DNA from: Pseudomonadota bacterium
GTDB taxonomy: Bacteria; Pseudomonadota; Alphaproteobacteria; Rhodobacterales; Rhodobacteraceae
DNA: 64,000 bases
Direction of reading: 5' to 3'
Assembly: GCA_018240425.1 (NCBI GenBank)
Contig: JAFEFU010000018.1
Location: 62,001 to 126,000 of the forward strand
The position numbers were made by a program, and so were the translations under genes. How positions within the stretch are numbered: position 1 is the first letter of the stretch; each line of letters starts with the position of its first letter. The notes beneath the pieces were generated by a model. The model did no database searches and had not been told where the DNA came from. It saw only the letters and a program-made list of their open reading frames with translations. Of this stretch, positions 26,090 through 36,723 are shown piece by piece.

Positions 26090-27294
26090 AGGAAGCTCCG
26101 CCCCGGTCCCTGGGACGGCACCCCGAGGTGTGCCGCGACCGATGCCGCCACATCGGTGAAGGCGACATGGCCGAGCGCCTTCGCCCCCCGACCCCAGCCA
26201 AGGACCGGCACCCGCTCGCGCGTATGGTCGGTGCCCGTCCAGGTCGGATCGTTGCCGTGGTCGGCGGTGAAGACCGCCAGATCGCCGGGCTTCAGCAGGG
26301 CGAGAAACTCGCCCACCCGGTCGTCGAACCACTCCAGCGCCCGGGCGTAGCCCGACACGTCGCGCGGATGGCCGAAAAGCGTGTCGAACTCGACAAAGTT
26401 GGCAAATGTCAGGGAACCTGCCTCGGCCGACGCGGCAAGCGCCATCAGATGTTCGAAAAGTGCAGCATCGGCACCCTTGCGCAGATCCGAGATCCCGCGC
26501 ATCGAGAAGATGTCCCCGATCTTGCCGACGGCATGGACCTTGCGCCCCGCCCCGGCCAGCCAGTCACAGAGCGTCGGCGCCGGGGGCGCGATGGCATAGT
26601 CGTGGCGGTTGCCGGTGCGGCGGAAGCTGCCGGGGCCGCCGGTGAAGGGCCGGGCGATGACGCGGCCGACCCGCATCGCGTGCAGGCGCGGCGCGATGTC
26701 CCGGCAGAGTTTCAAGAGCCGATCGAGGCCGAAGGTTCCTTCGTGGGCGGCGATCTGGAAGACGCTGTCGGCCGAGGTGTAGCAGATCGGCCAGCCGGTG
26801 CGCATGTGCTCGGCGCAATGTTCCTCGATGATCGGGACGCCCGAGGCATGGCAGTTGCCAAGCGTGCCCCCTGCCCCGCACAGCCGCGCGACCTCGGCCA
26901 TCAGGTCGGCGGGAAAGGCCGGACGGGTATCGGGGAAATAGTGCCAGTCCCAGGGCACCGGCACCCCTGCAAGTTCCCAGTGGCCCGACGGCGTGTCCTT
27001 GCCCTTCGACACTTCCGTCGCCGCCCCCCACAGGCCCTGCGGCACGGCGCCGAGGCCGGGCATCGCCGCCCCCGAGGCGAGGCCCACCGCCGCCGACAGG
27101 CCCAGCCGGTCGAGGTTGGGCATCCGCAGCGGGCCCGAACGCCCGGCCTCGGCCCGTCCGGCCGCACAGGCGGCGGCGATGTGGGCCAGCGTGTTCGCCC
27201 CCTCGTCGGGCACCGCGCCGTTGAAAAAGCGCGCCGCGTCGGGCGCCCCGCCCGCCCCCACGGAATCCATGACTATTAGGAAGGCGCGCGCCAT
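26086..27294 (-). CDS. deoB: Phosphopentomutase
   Basis: A 402-residue alkaline-phosphatase-superfamily mutase that interconverts (deoxy)ribose 1- and 5-phosphates. Metal-binding motifs: FLIVMDSVGAGGAPDA at the N-terminus, SKGKDTPSGHWELAG with the phosphorylated Thr, and the C-terminal FTADHGNDPTWTGTDHTRE. KVHAVGKIGDIFSMRGI is also typical. ATG at 27294 shares one base with the deoA stop (TGATG). It converts the product of DeoA into an intermediate for central metabolism. Confidence 0.95.
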   Translation of the reverse strand: MARAFLIVMDSVGAGGAPDAARFFNGAVPDEGANTLAHIAAACAAGRAEAGRSGPLRMPNLDRLGLSAAVGLASGAAMPGLGAVPQGLWGAATEVSKGKDTPSGHWELAGVPVPWDWHYFPDTRPAFPADLMAEVARLCGAGGTLGNCHASGVPIIEEHCAEHMRTGWPICYTSADSVFQIAAHEGTFGLDRLLKLCRDIAPRLHAMRVGRVIARPFTGGPGSFRRTGNRHDYAIAPPAPTLCDWLAGAGRKVHAVGKIGDIFSMRGISDLRKGADAALFEHLMALAASAEAGSLTFANFVEFDTLFGHPRDVSGYARALEWFDDRVGEFLALLKPGDLAVFTADHGNDPTWTGTDHTRERVPVLGWGRGAKALGHVAFTDVAASVAAHLGVPSQGPGRSFL

Positions 27295-28601
27295 CAGACG
27301 ATCCGTTCTAGGATCAGGTCCGGCTCGTCCGGGGCGGTCTCGCCGATGCGGTAGGCGGCCTTCACTTCGGCGACCGCGCGCGCCGCCTCCTCGGGCGTCG
27401 CGGCATGGACGAGGGCGAAGGCCTCGCCCCTCGCCAAGGGCTCGCCCACCGGCGCGAGGTCGGACAGGCCGACCGCGGGGTTGATCCGGTCGCCGCCCTT
27501 CAGCCGCCCGCCGCCGAGGCGGACAACGCAATGGCCAAGCGCCTCGCCGTCGATCGCGGCGACGAAGCCGGCCTCGTCGGCGCAGACATCCACGACCACC
27601 GCCGCCGCCGGCAGGCGGTCGGGAAAGCGTTCGACGAAATCGTGCGGCCCGCCCTGCGCCGCGACCATCCGGCCGAAGGTCTCGGCCGCCCGGCCCGAGG
27701 CGAGGGCCTCGTCGATCATGTCCTCGCCGGCCAGCGCGTCGTCGGCCAGGCCCGCCAGCACCAGCGCCTCGCCGCCAAGCGCCAGCGTCAGATCCCAGAG
27801 CGGCTGGTCGATGGCCTGCCCGGTCAGCGTCTCCATCACCTCGACCACCTCGAGCGCATTGCCCGCCGCCGCTGCAAGCGGCTGCGACATGTCGGTGACG
27901 AGCGCGGCCGTGGCGCAGCCCGCCCCATTGGCGGTGTCGACCAGCGCCCGGGCCAGGGCGCGCGCCTCGGGCAGGGTCTTCATGAAGGCGCCCGAGCCGC
28001 ACTTGACGTCGAGGACCAGTGCTTCAAGCCCGGCGGCCAGCTTTTTCGACAGGATCGAGGCGGTGATGAGGTCGACCGACTCGACGGTGCCGGTCACGTC
28101 GCGCACCCCGTATAGCCGGCGGTCGGCCGGGGCGATGTCGGCGCTGGCCCCGACGATGGCGCAGCCCACCCCGGACAGGATCTGGCGCAGCTGGTCGACC
28201 GGCTGGTCGGTCCGGTAGCCGGGGATCGATTCGAGCTTGTCGAGCGTGCCGCCGGTGTGCCCCAGCCCGCGCCCCGAGATCATCGGCACATAGGCCCCGC
28301 AGGCCGCCAGCGCCGGGGCGAGGAGAAGCGAGGTACAGTCGCCGATGCCGCCGGTCGAATGCTTGTCGATCACCGGGCCGGGCAGGTTCCAGCCCAGCAC
28401 CTGACCGCTGTCGCGCATGGCCAGCGTCCAGCCCACCCTTTCGCCGTCGGACAGGCCGCGGATGAGGACCGCCATCGCGAAGGCCCCGGCCTGGGCGTCC
28501 GTCACCTCGCCCGAGGCGAGACCCGCGGCGAACCAGCGCGCCGCATCCGCCGGCAGGCCGCGCCCGTCGCGCAGCGCCGCGATGATCTGGCGGGCCTCCA
28601 T
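27294..28601 (-). CDS. deoA: Thymidine phosphorylase
   Basis: A 435-residue pyrimidine nucleoside phosphorylase, splitting thymidine (or deoxyuridine) and phosphate into base and deoxyribose 1-phosphate. The family signature SGRGLGHTGGTLDKLESIPG and phosphate-binding KHSTGGIGDCTSLLLAPALA are intact; DVKCGSGAFMKTLPEA and a C-terminal domain ending PDEPDLILERIV follow. ATG at 28601 shares a base with the cdd stop. Together with cdd and deoB it channels pyrimidine deoxynucleosides to pentose phosphates. Confidence 0.95.
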   Translation of the reverse strand: MEARQIIAALRDGRGLPADAARWFAAGLASGEVTDAQAGAFAMAVLIRGLSDGERVGWTLAMRDSGQVLGWNLPGPVIDKHSTGGIGDCTSLLLAPALAACGAYVPMISGRGLGHTGGTLDKLESIPGYRTDQPVDQLRQILSGVGCAIVGASADIAPADRRLYGVRDVTGTVESVDLITASILSKKLAAGLEALVLDVKCGSGAFMKTLPEARALARALVDTANGAGCATAALVTDMSQPLAAAAGNALEVVEVMETLTGQAIDQPLWDLTLALGGEALVLAGLADDALAGEDMIDEALASGRAAETFGRMVAAQGGPHDFVERFPDRLPAAAVVVDVCADEAGFVAAIDGEALGHCVVRLGGGRLKGGDRINPAVGLSDLAPVGEPLARGEAFALVHAATPEEAARAVAEVKAAYRIGETAPDEPDLILERIV

Positions 28602-29008
28602 CAGGCACGATCCATATGCGCGGCGCTGAACTGGCCGGGCAGGAGTTGGGCGATGGTGGTCTGTGTCAGCCCGCCGTCGGTGGTGGCCAGCGTGACCGGC
28701 ACCTCGCCCGCGCCGAACTCGGCCAGCTTCTGCCGGCAGCCGCCGCAGGGCGGCACCGGCGCCGGGCTGTCGGCGATGACGGCGACGGCAATCAGGCGGG
28801 TGTCGCCGGCCGCGACCATCGCGGCGATGGCGCCGGCCTCGGCACAGGTGCCCTCGGGGTAGGCGACGTTCTCGACGTTGCAGCCGACATAGACCCGCCC
28901 CGAGGCCGCGCGCAGGGCGGCGCCGACCTTGAAGCGGGAATAGGGCGCATGGGCGTTCTCGCGGACCGCGCGGGCGGCGGCGACGAGTTCTGGATCGGCG
29001 GCGGGCAT
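28601..29008 (-). CDS. cdd: Cytidine deaminase
   Basis: A 135-residue homotetrameric-type cytidine deaminase, converting (deoxy)cytidine to (deoxy)uridine. Zinc site: CNVENVAYPEGTCAEAGAIAAMV, with the catalytic Glu in the T-C-A-E motif, and PPCGGCRQKLAEFG. ATG at 29008 follows AAGGGGGACAGG, a strong ribosome site. It is the first gene of the cdd-deoA-deoB-add-upp operon; the promoter should lie in 29009-29103, where no clear boxes stand out. Confidence 0.95.
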   Translation of the reverse strand: MPAADPELVAAARAVRENAHAPYSRFKVGAALRAASGRVYVGCNVENVAYPEGTCAEAGAIAAMVAAGDTRLIAVAVIADSPAPVPPCGGCRQKLAEFGAGEVPVTLATTDGGLTQTTIAQLLPGQFSAAHMDRA

Positions 29009-29103
29009 CCTGTCCCCCTTGATCTGGCGGGCCAGCCCTTTATTGCCCGCCCCGAAGTCCGGGGCAAGGGCCGGCCCCGGGTCTCGACCGAGGTCGGCGC
29101 GGC

Positions 29104-30186
29104 CTACGCCGGGGTCGTCACGAAGCGCCCGGGCAGCGACACCTCGAGCAGCTCGAAATCCGTGCTTGCCTCGGCCCAGAGCGTCGCCATGCCCGGCGGG
29201 GTCACGAAGGCGTCGCCGCGCGCCAGACGGTAGGGCTCCTTGCCCTCGCCGTGCAGGGTCATCTCGCCCGCCATGACAAAGCCGAAGAGGATGTCGCTGT
29301 CGTGGCGGGTGGCGACCGCCGCCCCGTCGCCGCGGCGCACGACCTGGACCCCGGCCACGCCCCTGGTGTTGGCGTCGATCGTCGTGTCGCGGCAGACGAA
29401 GCCGGGCTGGCGAAAGGGTTGCCAGACCGCCTCTTGCGCAAGATTGTGGACAAAGCGCTGGCCGTCCCATTCGCGGTCGGGGCGCAGGTCCGGGGTGGGC
29501 AGCGCCATGTCATGGTCGATCTCGGTGACATGTTCGGCCGGAACCCCGATCTCGATCACCTCGATGTCGCCGCCGGCCTCCATCACCCGATGGCGGATCT
29601 GCGGCGGCTGGATGAAACAGTCGCCCGCGTTCAGCCGGCGCAGGCCGCCCTGATCCTCGTAAAGCACGTCGACCCAGCCCCGGACGCAGAAGATCAGCTG
29701 GAAGCCGACCTTGTGGAAATGCACCATGTCGGGAACCTTGCCGTCCGGCACGCGGATGTGGCTGGCGATGATCGCGCCGCCAAGGCGCGTGGGCACCAGG
29801 TCGCGGTAGGCCATGCCGGCGCGGCCGATCACCCAGGGGGCCTGGTCGGCAAGACGGCGAACGACGAAGGCGTGCTGCGTCGGCGGCAGGACCAGCGGCG
29901 GGTTCAGCTCGTCGATCGTCACTTCGGTGCCGCCCGGCGCGGTCAAGCGGCGCTGGCCCTCGGCAATGGCGTCCGGCGCATCCGACAGAAGGCGCAGCTG
30001 TCCCGGCGCCGCCTTCAGCCCCTGATCGAGCCGCACCCGCAGCCCGTGGCCGGAAAAGACCGCGACCGACGGATTGTCGGCGGGATAGATCATGTCCATC
30101 CTCAGCCCGAGGACCTTGGTGAAGAAGGGCAGATCCTTGCGCAGGTCGGTGGTGGGCAAGAGCACTTCGGCGCGCGTCTCGGTCAT
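29104..30186 (-). CDS. VOC domain fused to a bicupin (possible metal-dependent dioxygenase or isomerase)
   Basis: A 360-residue protein with three beta-barrel parts. Residues 1-110 look like a glyoxalase/VOC module (LPTTDLRKDLPFFTKVLGLRMD...GTEVTIDELNPPL). Residues 140-235 form cupin 1 (DMVHFHKVGFQLIFCVRGWVDVLY, GDCFIQPPQIRHRVMEAG), with candidate metal ligands His, His, Gln and His. Residues 265-360 form cupin 2 (FGFVMAGEMTLHGEG, GDAFVTPPGMATLW), which lacks obvious His ligands. Bicupins include gentisate dioxygenases, but this fusion is not one I can name. ATG at 30186, divergent from maeB, sharing a palindromic operator. Confidence 0.72.
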   Translation of the reverse strand: MTETRAEVLLPTTDLRKDLPFFTKVLGLRMDMIYPADNPSVAVFSGHGLRVRLDQGLKAAPGQLRLLSDAPDAIAEGQRRLTAPGGTEVTIDELNPPLVLPPTQHAFVVRRLADQAPWVIGRAGMAYRDLVPTRLGGAIIASHIRVPDGKVPDMVHFHKVGFQLIFCVRGWVDVLYEDQGGLRRLNAGDCFIQPPQIRHRVMEAGGDIEVIEIGVPAEHVTEIDHDMALPTPDLRPDREWDGQRFVHNLAQEAVWQPFRQPGFVCRDTTIDANTRGVAGVQVVRRGDGAAVATRHDSDILFGFVMAGEMTLHGEGKEPYRLARGDAFVTPPGMATLWAEASTDFELLEVSLPGRFVTTPA

Positions 30187-30226
30187 CCTCGTCTCCTGAA
30201 TGGGCGGCGGTTTCCCCGGCCATATT

Positions 30227-30240
30227 CTTCAAGCTTGAAG
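30227..30240. promoter_or_regulatory. 14-bp perfect palindrome shared by the cupin and maeB promoters
   Basis: CTTCAAGCTTGAAG is a perfect palindrome in the 161-base divergent gap. It ends in the -35 box of the predicted maeB promoter and would sit between the -35 and -10 of a weaker cupin promoter on the other strand (TTGAAA, 18 bases, GAATAT). TTCAAG/CTTGAA half-sites are typical of MarR- or GntR-type operators of aromatic acid catabolism; the regulator is not in the window. A further TTTCAAGGAT half-site is at 30246-30255. Confidence 0.55.
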
Positions 30241-30263
30241 GATCATTTCAAGGATTTTATTGT
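30235..30263 (+). promoter_or_regulatory. Predicted promoter of maeB
   Basis: -35 TTGAAG (30235-30240), 17-base spacer, -10 TATTGT (30258-30263). The -35 overlaps the 14-bp palindrome, so binding there should repress. The leader to the ATG at 30348 is about 78 bases. Confidence 0.5.
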
Positions 30264-30347
30264 ATGTCTTTTGTATCTGCCGCGAAAATCGCGTGTTTGA
30301 AGCGGGCGGCTTTCCGGCTACCCTTGCCCAAAGGCCGGGAGGGGCGA

Positions 30348-32627
30348 ATGGACGAAACGCGGCAGGAGACGGCGCGGCACCCCGCGCTCGACTATCACGA
30401 ATTCCCCAAGCCCGGAAAGCTCGAGATCCGCGCGACCAAGCCGCTCGCCAACGGCCGCGACCTGTCGCGCGCCTACAGTCCCGGCGTCGCCGAAGCCTGC
30501 CTCGAGATCAAGGCCGACCCGGCCACCGCCAGCCGCTACACCTCGCGCGGGAACCTGGTGGCGGTCGTCACCAACGGCACCGCGGTCCTCGGCCTTGGCA
30601 ACATCGGGGCGCTGGCCTCGAAGCCGGTGATGGAGGGCAAGGCCGTCCTCTTCAAGAAATTCGCCAACATCGACTGTTTCGACATCGAGCTGAACGAGCC
30701 CGATCCGGTGAAGCTGGCCGAGATCGTCTGCGCTCTGGAGCCGACCTTCGGGGCGATCAACCTTGAGGACATCAAGGCGCCCGACTGCTTCGTCGTCGAG
30801 GAACTGTGCCGCAGCCGCATGAACATCCCGGTCTTTCACGACGACCAGCACGGGACGGCGATCGTCGTCGGCGCGGCGGCGACCAATGCGCTGCATGTGG
30901 CCGGCAAGAAATTCGACAAGATCAAGGTCGTCTCGACCGGCGGCGGCGCGGCGGGGATCGCCTGCCTGAACATGCTGCTGAAGCTGGGGGTCAGGCGCGA
31001 GAACGTGTGGCTCTGCGACCTCGAGGGGCTGGTCTACCACGGGCGCGCCGCGCAGATGACCCCGCAGAAGGCCGAATATGCCCAGGGCGACCGGCCGGCC
31101 GGCCTTGCAGACGTGATCGAGGGGGCGGACCTCTTCCTCGGCCTCTCCGGCCCCGGCGTGCTGACGCCGGCGATGGTGGCGAAGATGGCGGCGCGGCCCA
31201 TCGTCTTTGCCCTGGCCAACCCGACGCCCGAGATCCTGCCCGACGAGGTGCGCGCCGTGGCCCCCGAGGCGATCATCGCCACCGGGCGCAGCGACTTTCC
31301 CAACCAGGTCAACAACGTCCTGTGCTTTCCCTTCATCTTCCGCGGCGCGCTGGACGTGGGTGCCACCACCATCAACGACGAGATGGAACTGGCCTGCATC
31401 GAGGGGATCGCGGCGCTGGCCCGCGCCACCACCAGCGCCGAGGCCGCCGCCGCCTATCGCGGCGAGAAACTCAGCTTCGGGCCTGACTACCTGATCCCCA
31501 AGCCCTTCGATCCGCGCCTGATCGGGGTGGTGGCCAGCGCCGTCGCCCAGGCGGCGATGGCGACGGGGGTGGCGCTGCGGCCGATCGCCGACCTCGACGC
31601 CTACCGCGAAAAGCTGAACGGCTCGGTCTTCCGCTCGGCCCTTATCATGCGGCCGGTGTTCGAGGCGGCGCGCACCGCCAGCCGCCGCATCGTCTTCGCC
31701 GAGGGCGAGGACGAGCGCGTCCTGCGCTGCGCCAACGCCATGCTCGAGGAGATGACCGACAAGCCGATCCTGATCGGCCGTCCCGAGGTGATCGAGCGGC
31801 GCTGCGAGCGCGCCGGCCTGCCGATCCGCCCCGGCCGCGACTTCGAGATCGTGAACCCCGAGAACGATCCGCGCTACCGCGACTACTGGCAGACCTACCA
31901 CGGGCTGATGGAGCGGCGCGGCGTGACCCCCGACATCGCCCGCGCGATCCTGCGCACCAATGCCACCGCCATCGCCGCCGTCGCCGTCCACCGCGGCGAG
32001 GCCGACAGCATGATCTGCGGCACCTTCGGCCAGTATCTGTGGCACCTGAACTACGTCAACCAGGTGCTGGGGCGCGACGGTCTCTGCCCGCAGGGCGCGC
32101 TGTCCCTGATGATTCAGGAGGACGGGCCGCTGTTCGTGGCCGACACCCATGTCAACGCGGTGCCGACGCCCGAGCAGATCGCCCTGACCATCATCGGCGC
32201 CGCCCGCCATGCCCGCCGCTTCGGGGTGACGCCCAAGGTGGCGCTGTGCTCGCACTCGAACTTCGGCAACCTCGACACGGATTCGGGGCGGCGGATGCGG
32301 GCGGCGATGGACATCCTCGACGCGCGCGACCTCGACTTCGCCTATGACGGCGAGATGTCGGCGGACGCGGCGCTTGACCCCGACCTCAGGGCGCGCATCT
32401 TCCCCGGCGGCCGCTTCGAAGGGCCGGCGAACATCCTGGTCTTCGCCTATACCGACGCGGCCAATACCGCCCGCAACATCCTGAAGATGAAGGCCGGCGG
32501 CCTCGAGGTCGGGCCGATCCTGATGGGCATGGGCAACCGCGCGCACATCTGCACCCCCTCGATCACCGCGCGCGGCCTGCTGAACATGTCGGCAATCGCA
32601 GGAACCCCGGTCACGCTTTACAGCTGA
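30348..32627 (+). CDS. maeB: NADP-dependent malic enzyme with C-terminal phosphotransacetylase-like domain
   Basis: A 759-residue MaeB-type enzyme that oxidatively decarboxylates malate to pyruvate. Residues 1-430 hold the malic enzyme domains: [31 protein letters not shown], the metal site [16 protein letters not shown] and [12 protein letters not shown], and the dinucleotide loop [14 protein letters not shown]. Residues 440-759 are a PTA/PTB domain ([35 protein letters not shown] block), which in characterised MaeB proteins is regulatory and binds acetyl-CoA or acetyl phosphate. ATG at 30348 follows GGGAGGGGCGA; an ATG at 30264 is too far upstream. Confidence 0.93.
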   Translation: MDETRQETARHPALDYHEFPKPGKLEIRATKPLANGRDLSRAYSPGVAEACLEIKADPATASRYTSRGNLVAVVTNGTAVLGLGNIGALASKPVMEGKAVLFKKFANIDCFDIELNEPDPVKLAEIVCALEPTFGAINLEDIKAPDCFVVEELCRSRMNIPVFHDDQHGTAIVVGAAATNALHVAGKKFDKIKVVSTGGGAAGIACLNMLLKLGVRRENVWLCDLEGLVYHGRAAQMTPQKAEYAQGDRPAGLADVIEGADLFLGLSGPGVLTPAMVAKMAARPIVFALANPTPEILPDEVRAVAPEAIIATGRSDFPNQVNNVLCFPFIFRGALDVGATTINDEMELACIEGIAALARATTSAEAAAAYRGEKLSFGPDYLIPKPFDPRLIGVVASAVAQAAMATGVALRPIADLDAYREKLNGSVFRSALIMRPVFEAARTASRRIVFAEGEDERVLRCANAMLEEMTDKPILIGRPEVIERRCERAGLPIRPGRDFEIVNPENDPRYRDYWQTYHGLMERRGVTPDIARAILRTNATAIAAVAVHRGEADSMICGTFGQYLWHLNYVNQVLGRDGLCPQGALSLMIQEDGPLFVADTHVNAVPTPEQIALTIIGAARHARRFGVTPKVALCSHSNFGNLDTDSGRRMRAAMDILDARDLDFAYDGEMSADAALDPDLRARIFPGGRFEGPANILVFAYTDAANTARNILKMKAGGLEVGPILMGMGNRAHICTPSITARGLLNMSAIAGTPVTLYS

Positions 32628-32892
32628 CGGCACCGCCACACCCGCGGCACTCTCGCGGTTTGCAACGGAAGGACATGACGATTTAGACAGGTTGGCGGAT
32701 TGCGGTTCCTGGCATAGACAGGAAGCATATTGCAACCCCTGCTTGAACAGATTTTCCTGTCCGCCCCTTGCGGCATTCCACCAGTGCCATGACCCAGAAA
32801 CGAACGCCAAGGACGCCATCCGCCCGCCGGATGCAAGGATCGAGGCCGGCCCCGTGCCGGACAGCCGCCGCCCGCACCGGAGGAGAGCGGCG
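32628..32892. other. 265-base gap between maeB and the regulator gene
   Basis: No gene seen. A weak hairpin CCGCG (32642-32646) / CGCGG (32654-32658) followed by TTTGC may end maeB transcription. An interrupted inverted repeat GACAGGAA (32717-32724) / TTCCTGTC (32754-32761) frames an AT-richer stretch (GCATATTGC) that could be the promoter and operator of the regulator. No GG-N10-GC sigma-54 element was found. Confidence 0.4.
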
Positions 32893-33870
32893 ATGACCCA
32901 GTCTCCGCTCATCGGCGGCTCGCCGGCCATGCAGGCGGTCCTCGACAGGATCCACTCGGTGGCGCGCTCGAACGCGACGGTGTTCATCACCGGCGAAAGC
33001 GGCACCGGAAAGCGCCTGTGCGCGGCCGAAATCCACCGGCAGTCGGCGCGGGCCGACGGCCCGTTCATCCAGCTGAACTGCGGCGCCCTGGCGGCCGATC
33101 ACCCCGAATCCGACCTGTTCGGCCATGTCGCGGGCGCCCATCCCGGCGCGCGATCGGACAAGGCCGGCGCGCTGGCCGCGGCCGATGGCGGAACATTGTT
33201 CCTGGATGCGATCTGCGACCTCGCCCCGACGATGCAGTCGCGCCTTCTGCGGTTCCTCCAGACATCCGAGGTGCGCCCCCTCGGCGCGGACGAGGCGCGC
33301 GCCATCGACGTGCGGATCATCTGCGCCAGCGCCGAAGACCCGGCCGAAGCGGTGCGCCAGGGCCGCCTGCGCGAGGATCTCTATTACCGCCTGCGCGTCA
33401 TCCCCATCGAGATGCCGCCCTTGCGCGCCCGCGGCGAGGACGTGAACCTGATCGCGCAGGCGGCGCTTGCCACCCTTTCGCGCGAGGAAGGCCGCCGCTT
33501 CACCGCCCTGTCGTCGGACGTGCGCGCGCTGTTCCGCCGGCTGGCCTGGCCGGGCAACATCCGCCAGCTTCTGAACGTCCTGCGCCAGATCGTGGTGATG
33601 CACGACGGCGAGACGGTGGGCCGCGACATGCTGCCCGACGAGCTTCTGGCCGAGGCCGCCGAGGCCGCGATGCCCGCCATCCCGAAATCGGTCGAGCCGC
33701 TTCTGGGCAAGAGCCTGGCCGAGATCGAGCGGCTGGTGATCGAGGCGACGATCGCCCGGCATGGCGGCTCGGTGTCGCGGGCGGCGCGGACACTCGATGT
33801 GGCGCCTTCGACGCTCTATCGCAAGCTCGAGGCCTGGGCCGCCGCCGACGCCCGGCCGGATCTCAGGTAA
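32893..33870 (+). CDS. Degenerate sigma-54-activator-like AAA+ regulator with Fis-type HTH, no receiver domain
   Basis: A 325-residue orphan AAA+ plus HTH protein. Walker A is [12 protein letters not shown] (GxxxxGK at 34-40). The sigma-54 contact loop, normally GAFTGA, reads GAHPGA (81-86). Walker B reads [12 protein letters not shown], with Ala106 where activators have the catalytic Glu. The arginine-finger block [20 protein letters not shown] (159-178) and [10 protein letters not shown] (219-228) remain. The Fis-like helix-turn-helix lies at about 278-315 ([23 protein letters not shown]). It likely binds ATP without activating sigma-54 in the classical way. ATG at 32893 follows GGAGGAGAGCGGCG. 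Confidence 0.82.
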   Translation: MTQSPLIGGSPAMQAVLDRIHSVARSNATVFITGESGTGKRLCAAEIHRQSARADGPFIQLNCGALAADHPESDLFGHVAGAHPGARSDKAGALAAADGGTLFLDAICDLAPTMQSRLLRFLQTSEVRPLGADEARAIDVRIICASAEDPAEAVRQGRLREDLYYRLRVIPIEMPPLRARGEDVNLIAQAALATLSREEGRRFTALSSDVRALFRRLAWPGNIRQLLNVLRQIVVMHDGETVGRDMLPDELLAEAAEAAMPAIPKSVEPLLGKSLAEIERLVIEATIARHGGSVSRAARTLDVAPSTLYRKLEAWAAADARPDLR

Positions 33871-34678
33871 ACTGCTCGCGCGTCAGCCGCTCCTCAAGCC
33901 CGTGGCCGGGGTCGAAGAGGATATGGTGGCGGATCGCGGGCTCCGAGGCGATCTCGACCGCGAGGACATCGCGCTGCGACGACCGGCTGTCGGCATCGGC
34001 CATCACCGGGCGCTTGTCATGCTCCAGCACGTCGAAGCGCACCCTTGCCGCCTTGGGCAGGATCGCCCCCCGCCAGCGGCGCGGGCGGAAGGCCGCCATC
34101 GCCGTCAGGGCCAGAACCTGCGAGTCGATGGGCAGGATCGGCCCGTGGGCCGAATAGTTGTAGGCGGTCGAGCCCGCCGGCGTGGACAGAAGCGCGCCGT
34201 CGCAGACCAGTTCCTCCATCCGCACCCGCCCGTCGACGCTGATCCGCAGTTTCGCGGCTTGCGGCCCGGCCCGCAGAAGCGCGACCTCGTTGATCGCCAG
34301 CGCCTCGTTCACCACCCCGTCCGCCCCCTCGGTCCGCATCCGCAGGGGGTTGATCACGGTCTCTTCCGCGGCCGCCAGCCGGTCATGCAGGTTTTCCTCG
34401 TCATACTCGTTCATGAGAAAGCCGATGGTGCCGCAGTTCATCCCGTAGACCGCAAGCCCGAGCGCGTCATGCTGGTGCAGCGTCTGGAGCATGAATCCGT
34501 CGCCGCCGAGCGCCACGATCACCTCGGCCTCGCCGACCGGCACCGAGCCGAAGCGCCGTGAAAGGCGCGCCAGGGCGGCTTGCGCCGGCTGGGCCTCGCT
34601 GGCCAGAAAGGTGATCTTCCGCTTGCCGCCCACGTCCCGATCCGCCTTCCGCCGCCCCGTACTGCCCCGTGCCGTCAT
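33863..34678 (-). CDS. nadK: NAD kinase
   Basis: A 271-residue ATP-NAD kinase making NADP. Signature GGDG lies in [45 protein letters not shown] and the substrate loop [23 protein letters not shown] are all intact. The start is uncertain: ATG 34678 ([10 protein letters not shown]) gives a basic leader; a GTG at about 34633 just before [12 protein letters not shown] would match shorter alphaproteobacterial homologues. Its stop codon overlaps the convergent regulator gene by eight bases. Divergent from glyA. Confidence 0.9.
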   Translation of the reverse strand: MTARGSTGRRKADRDVGGKRKITFLASEAQPAQAALARLSRRFGSVPVGEAEVIVALGGDGFMLQTLHQHDALGLAVYGMNCGTIGFLMNEYDEENLHDRLAAAEETVINPLRMRTEGADGVVNEALAINEVALLRAGPQAAKLRISVDGRVRMEELVCDGALLSTPAGSTAYNYSAHGPILPIDSQVLALTAMAAFRPRRWRGAILPKAARVRFDVLEHDKRPVMADADSRSSQRDVLAVEIASEPAIRHHILFDPGHGLEERLTREQFT

Positions 34679-34843
34679 AGAGCGGCGGCGGCGGTTGAAA
34701 TTCAAGCCCCGCCCGCCGCCGCCGCGAAGTTTCCGATAGTGAACTTTGTTTCGCCCGAATGTCCGAAATGGTCGTTTCCGCGCTTCCGCGATGCAGCATC
34801 CTCGGCTACAAACCATCCGCGAAGAGGGACCGAGGAGAACCGC

Positions 34844-36130
<1,287 letters not shown>

Positions 36131-36151
36131 AGCGCGTCGGCGCCACACCGG

Positions 36152-36171
36152 CGGGGGCCGCGCGGCCCCCG
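36152..36171. terminator. GC-rich palindrome after glyA
   Basis: A perfect 20-base palindrome (arms CGGGGGCCGC/GCGGCCCCCG) 21 bases after the glyA stop, before a convergent gene. No T-tract follows. A second inverted repeat AGACAGGC (36205-36212) / GCCTGTCT (36231-36238) lies further on in the same 145-base convergent gap. Confidence 0.5.
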
Positions 36172-36275
36172 TCCTGGTGCCCGTCCGGCGCTCATGGAAG
36201 CGCCAGACAGGCACCAGAATCCGTATTTGCGCCTGTCTTGCGACAAGACCGGAGTCCACTTTTGTCTGACGGTTT

Positions 36276-36644
36276 TTAGAGATAGCCCCGCCAGAAAAGG
36301 GCGGCGGCAAAGAGGCCGGCGCAAAGCACGAGGATCGCCGCCAGCGACCCGGCAAGGCCCCAGAGGATCGCCCCCCGCCGTGCCCCGGCCCCGAGGGGCT
36401 TCAGATGGCGGACGCAGAGGTCATAGGCCAGCGCGATCTGTTCGGCGTCGATCTGGCCTTGCAGCTTCGGCATCTGCGCCTGTTCGGCCGCCTGCGCCAG
36501 ATATTGCGCCGCCCCCAGAACCTTGCGCGGCAGGAGGCGGCCGCCGTGCCTGAGCTTGTCCGCCAGCCCCTCGCCCTTGACGCGCAGGCGCAACTCCATC
36601 AGCTCGGCCACCCGGTCGGCCATCTGCCGGACATTCCTGCTCAT
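36276..36644 (-). CDS. Small tail-anchored-like membrane protein, unknown function
   Basis: A 122-residue protein I do not recognise. It begins [20 protein letters not shown], is helical and Arg/Gln-rich for about 95 residues ([34 protein letters not shown]), and ends with one transmembrane helix ([26 protein letters not shown]) plus a short tail WRGYL. That layout suggests an inner-membrane protein with a cytoplasmic coiled domain. ATG at 36644; the longer frame to 36740 overlaps the divergent hydrolase start. Alone between glyA and the hydrolase. Confidence 0.6.
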   Translation of the reverse strand: MSRNVRQMADRVAELMELRLRVKGEGLADKLRHGGRLLPRKVLGAAQYLAQAAEQAQMPKLQGQIDAEQIALAYDLCVRHLKPLGAGARRGAILWGLAGSLAAILVLCAGLFAAALFWRGYL

Positions 36645-36723
36645 GCGCCGCACCCCCCGCACGCGCAGACTAGCGCAGCGCAGCCGGACTGGAAAGCCGG
36701 GCCGGCGCGCGCTAGGAAGGGAC

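Noticed and set aside
32628..32892. Sigma-54 promoter before the AAA+ regulator
   Set aside because: No GG-N10-GC element with TGGC/TTGC context; the near hit TGGCAT...TTGC has the wrong spacing.
30318..33068. A 916-codon minus-strand open frame opposite maeB and the regulator
   Set aside because: Shadow of maeB; no recognisable domain and no ribosome site.
34679..34843. Glycine or SAM riboswitch before glyA
   Set aside because: No match to conserved cores could be found by eye; only a short AAGTT/AACTT inverted repeat is present.
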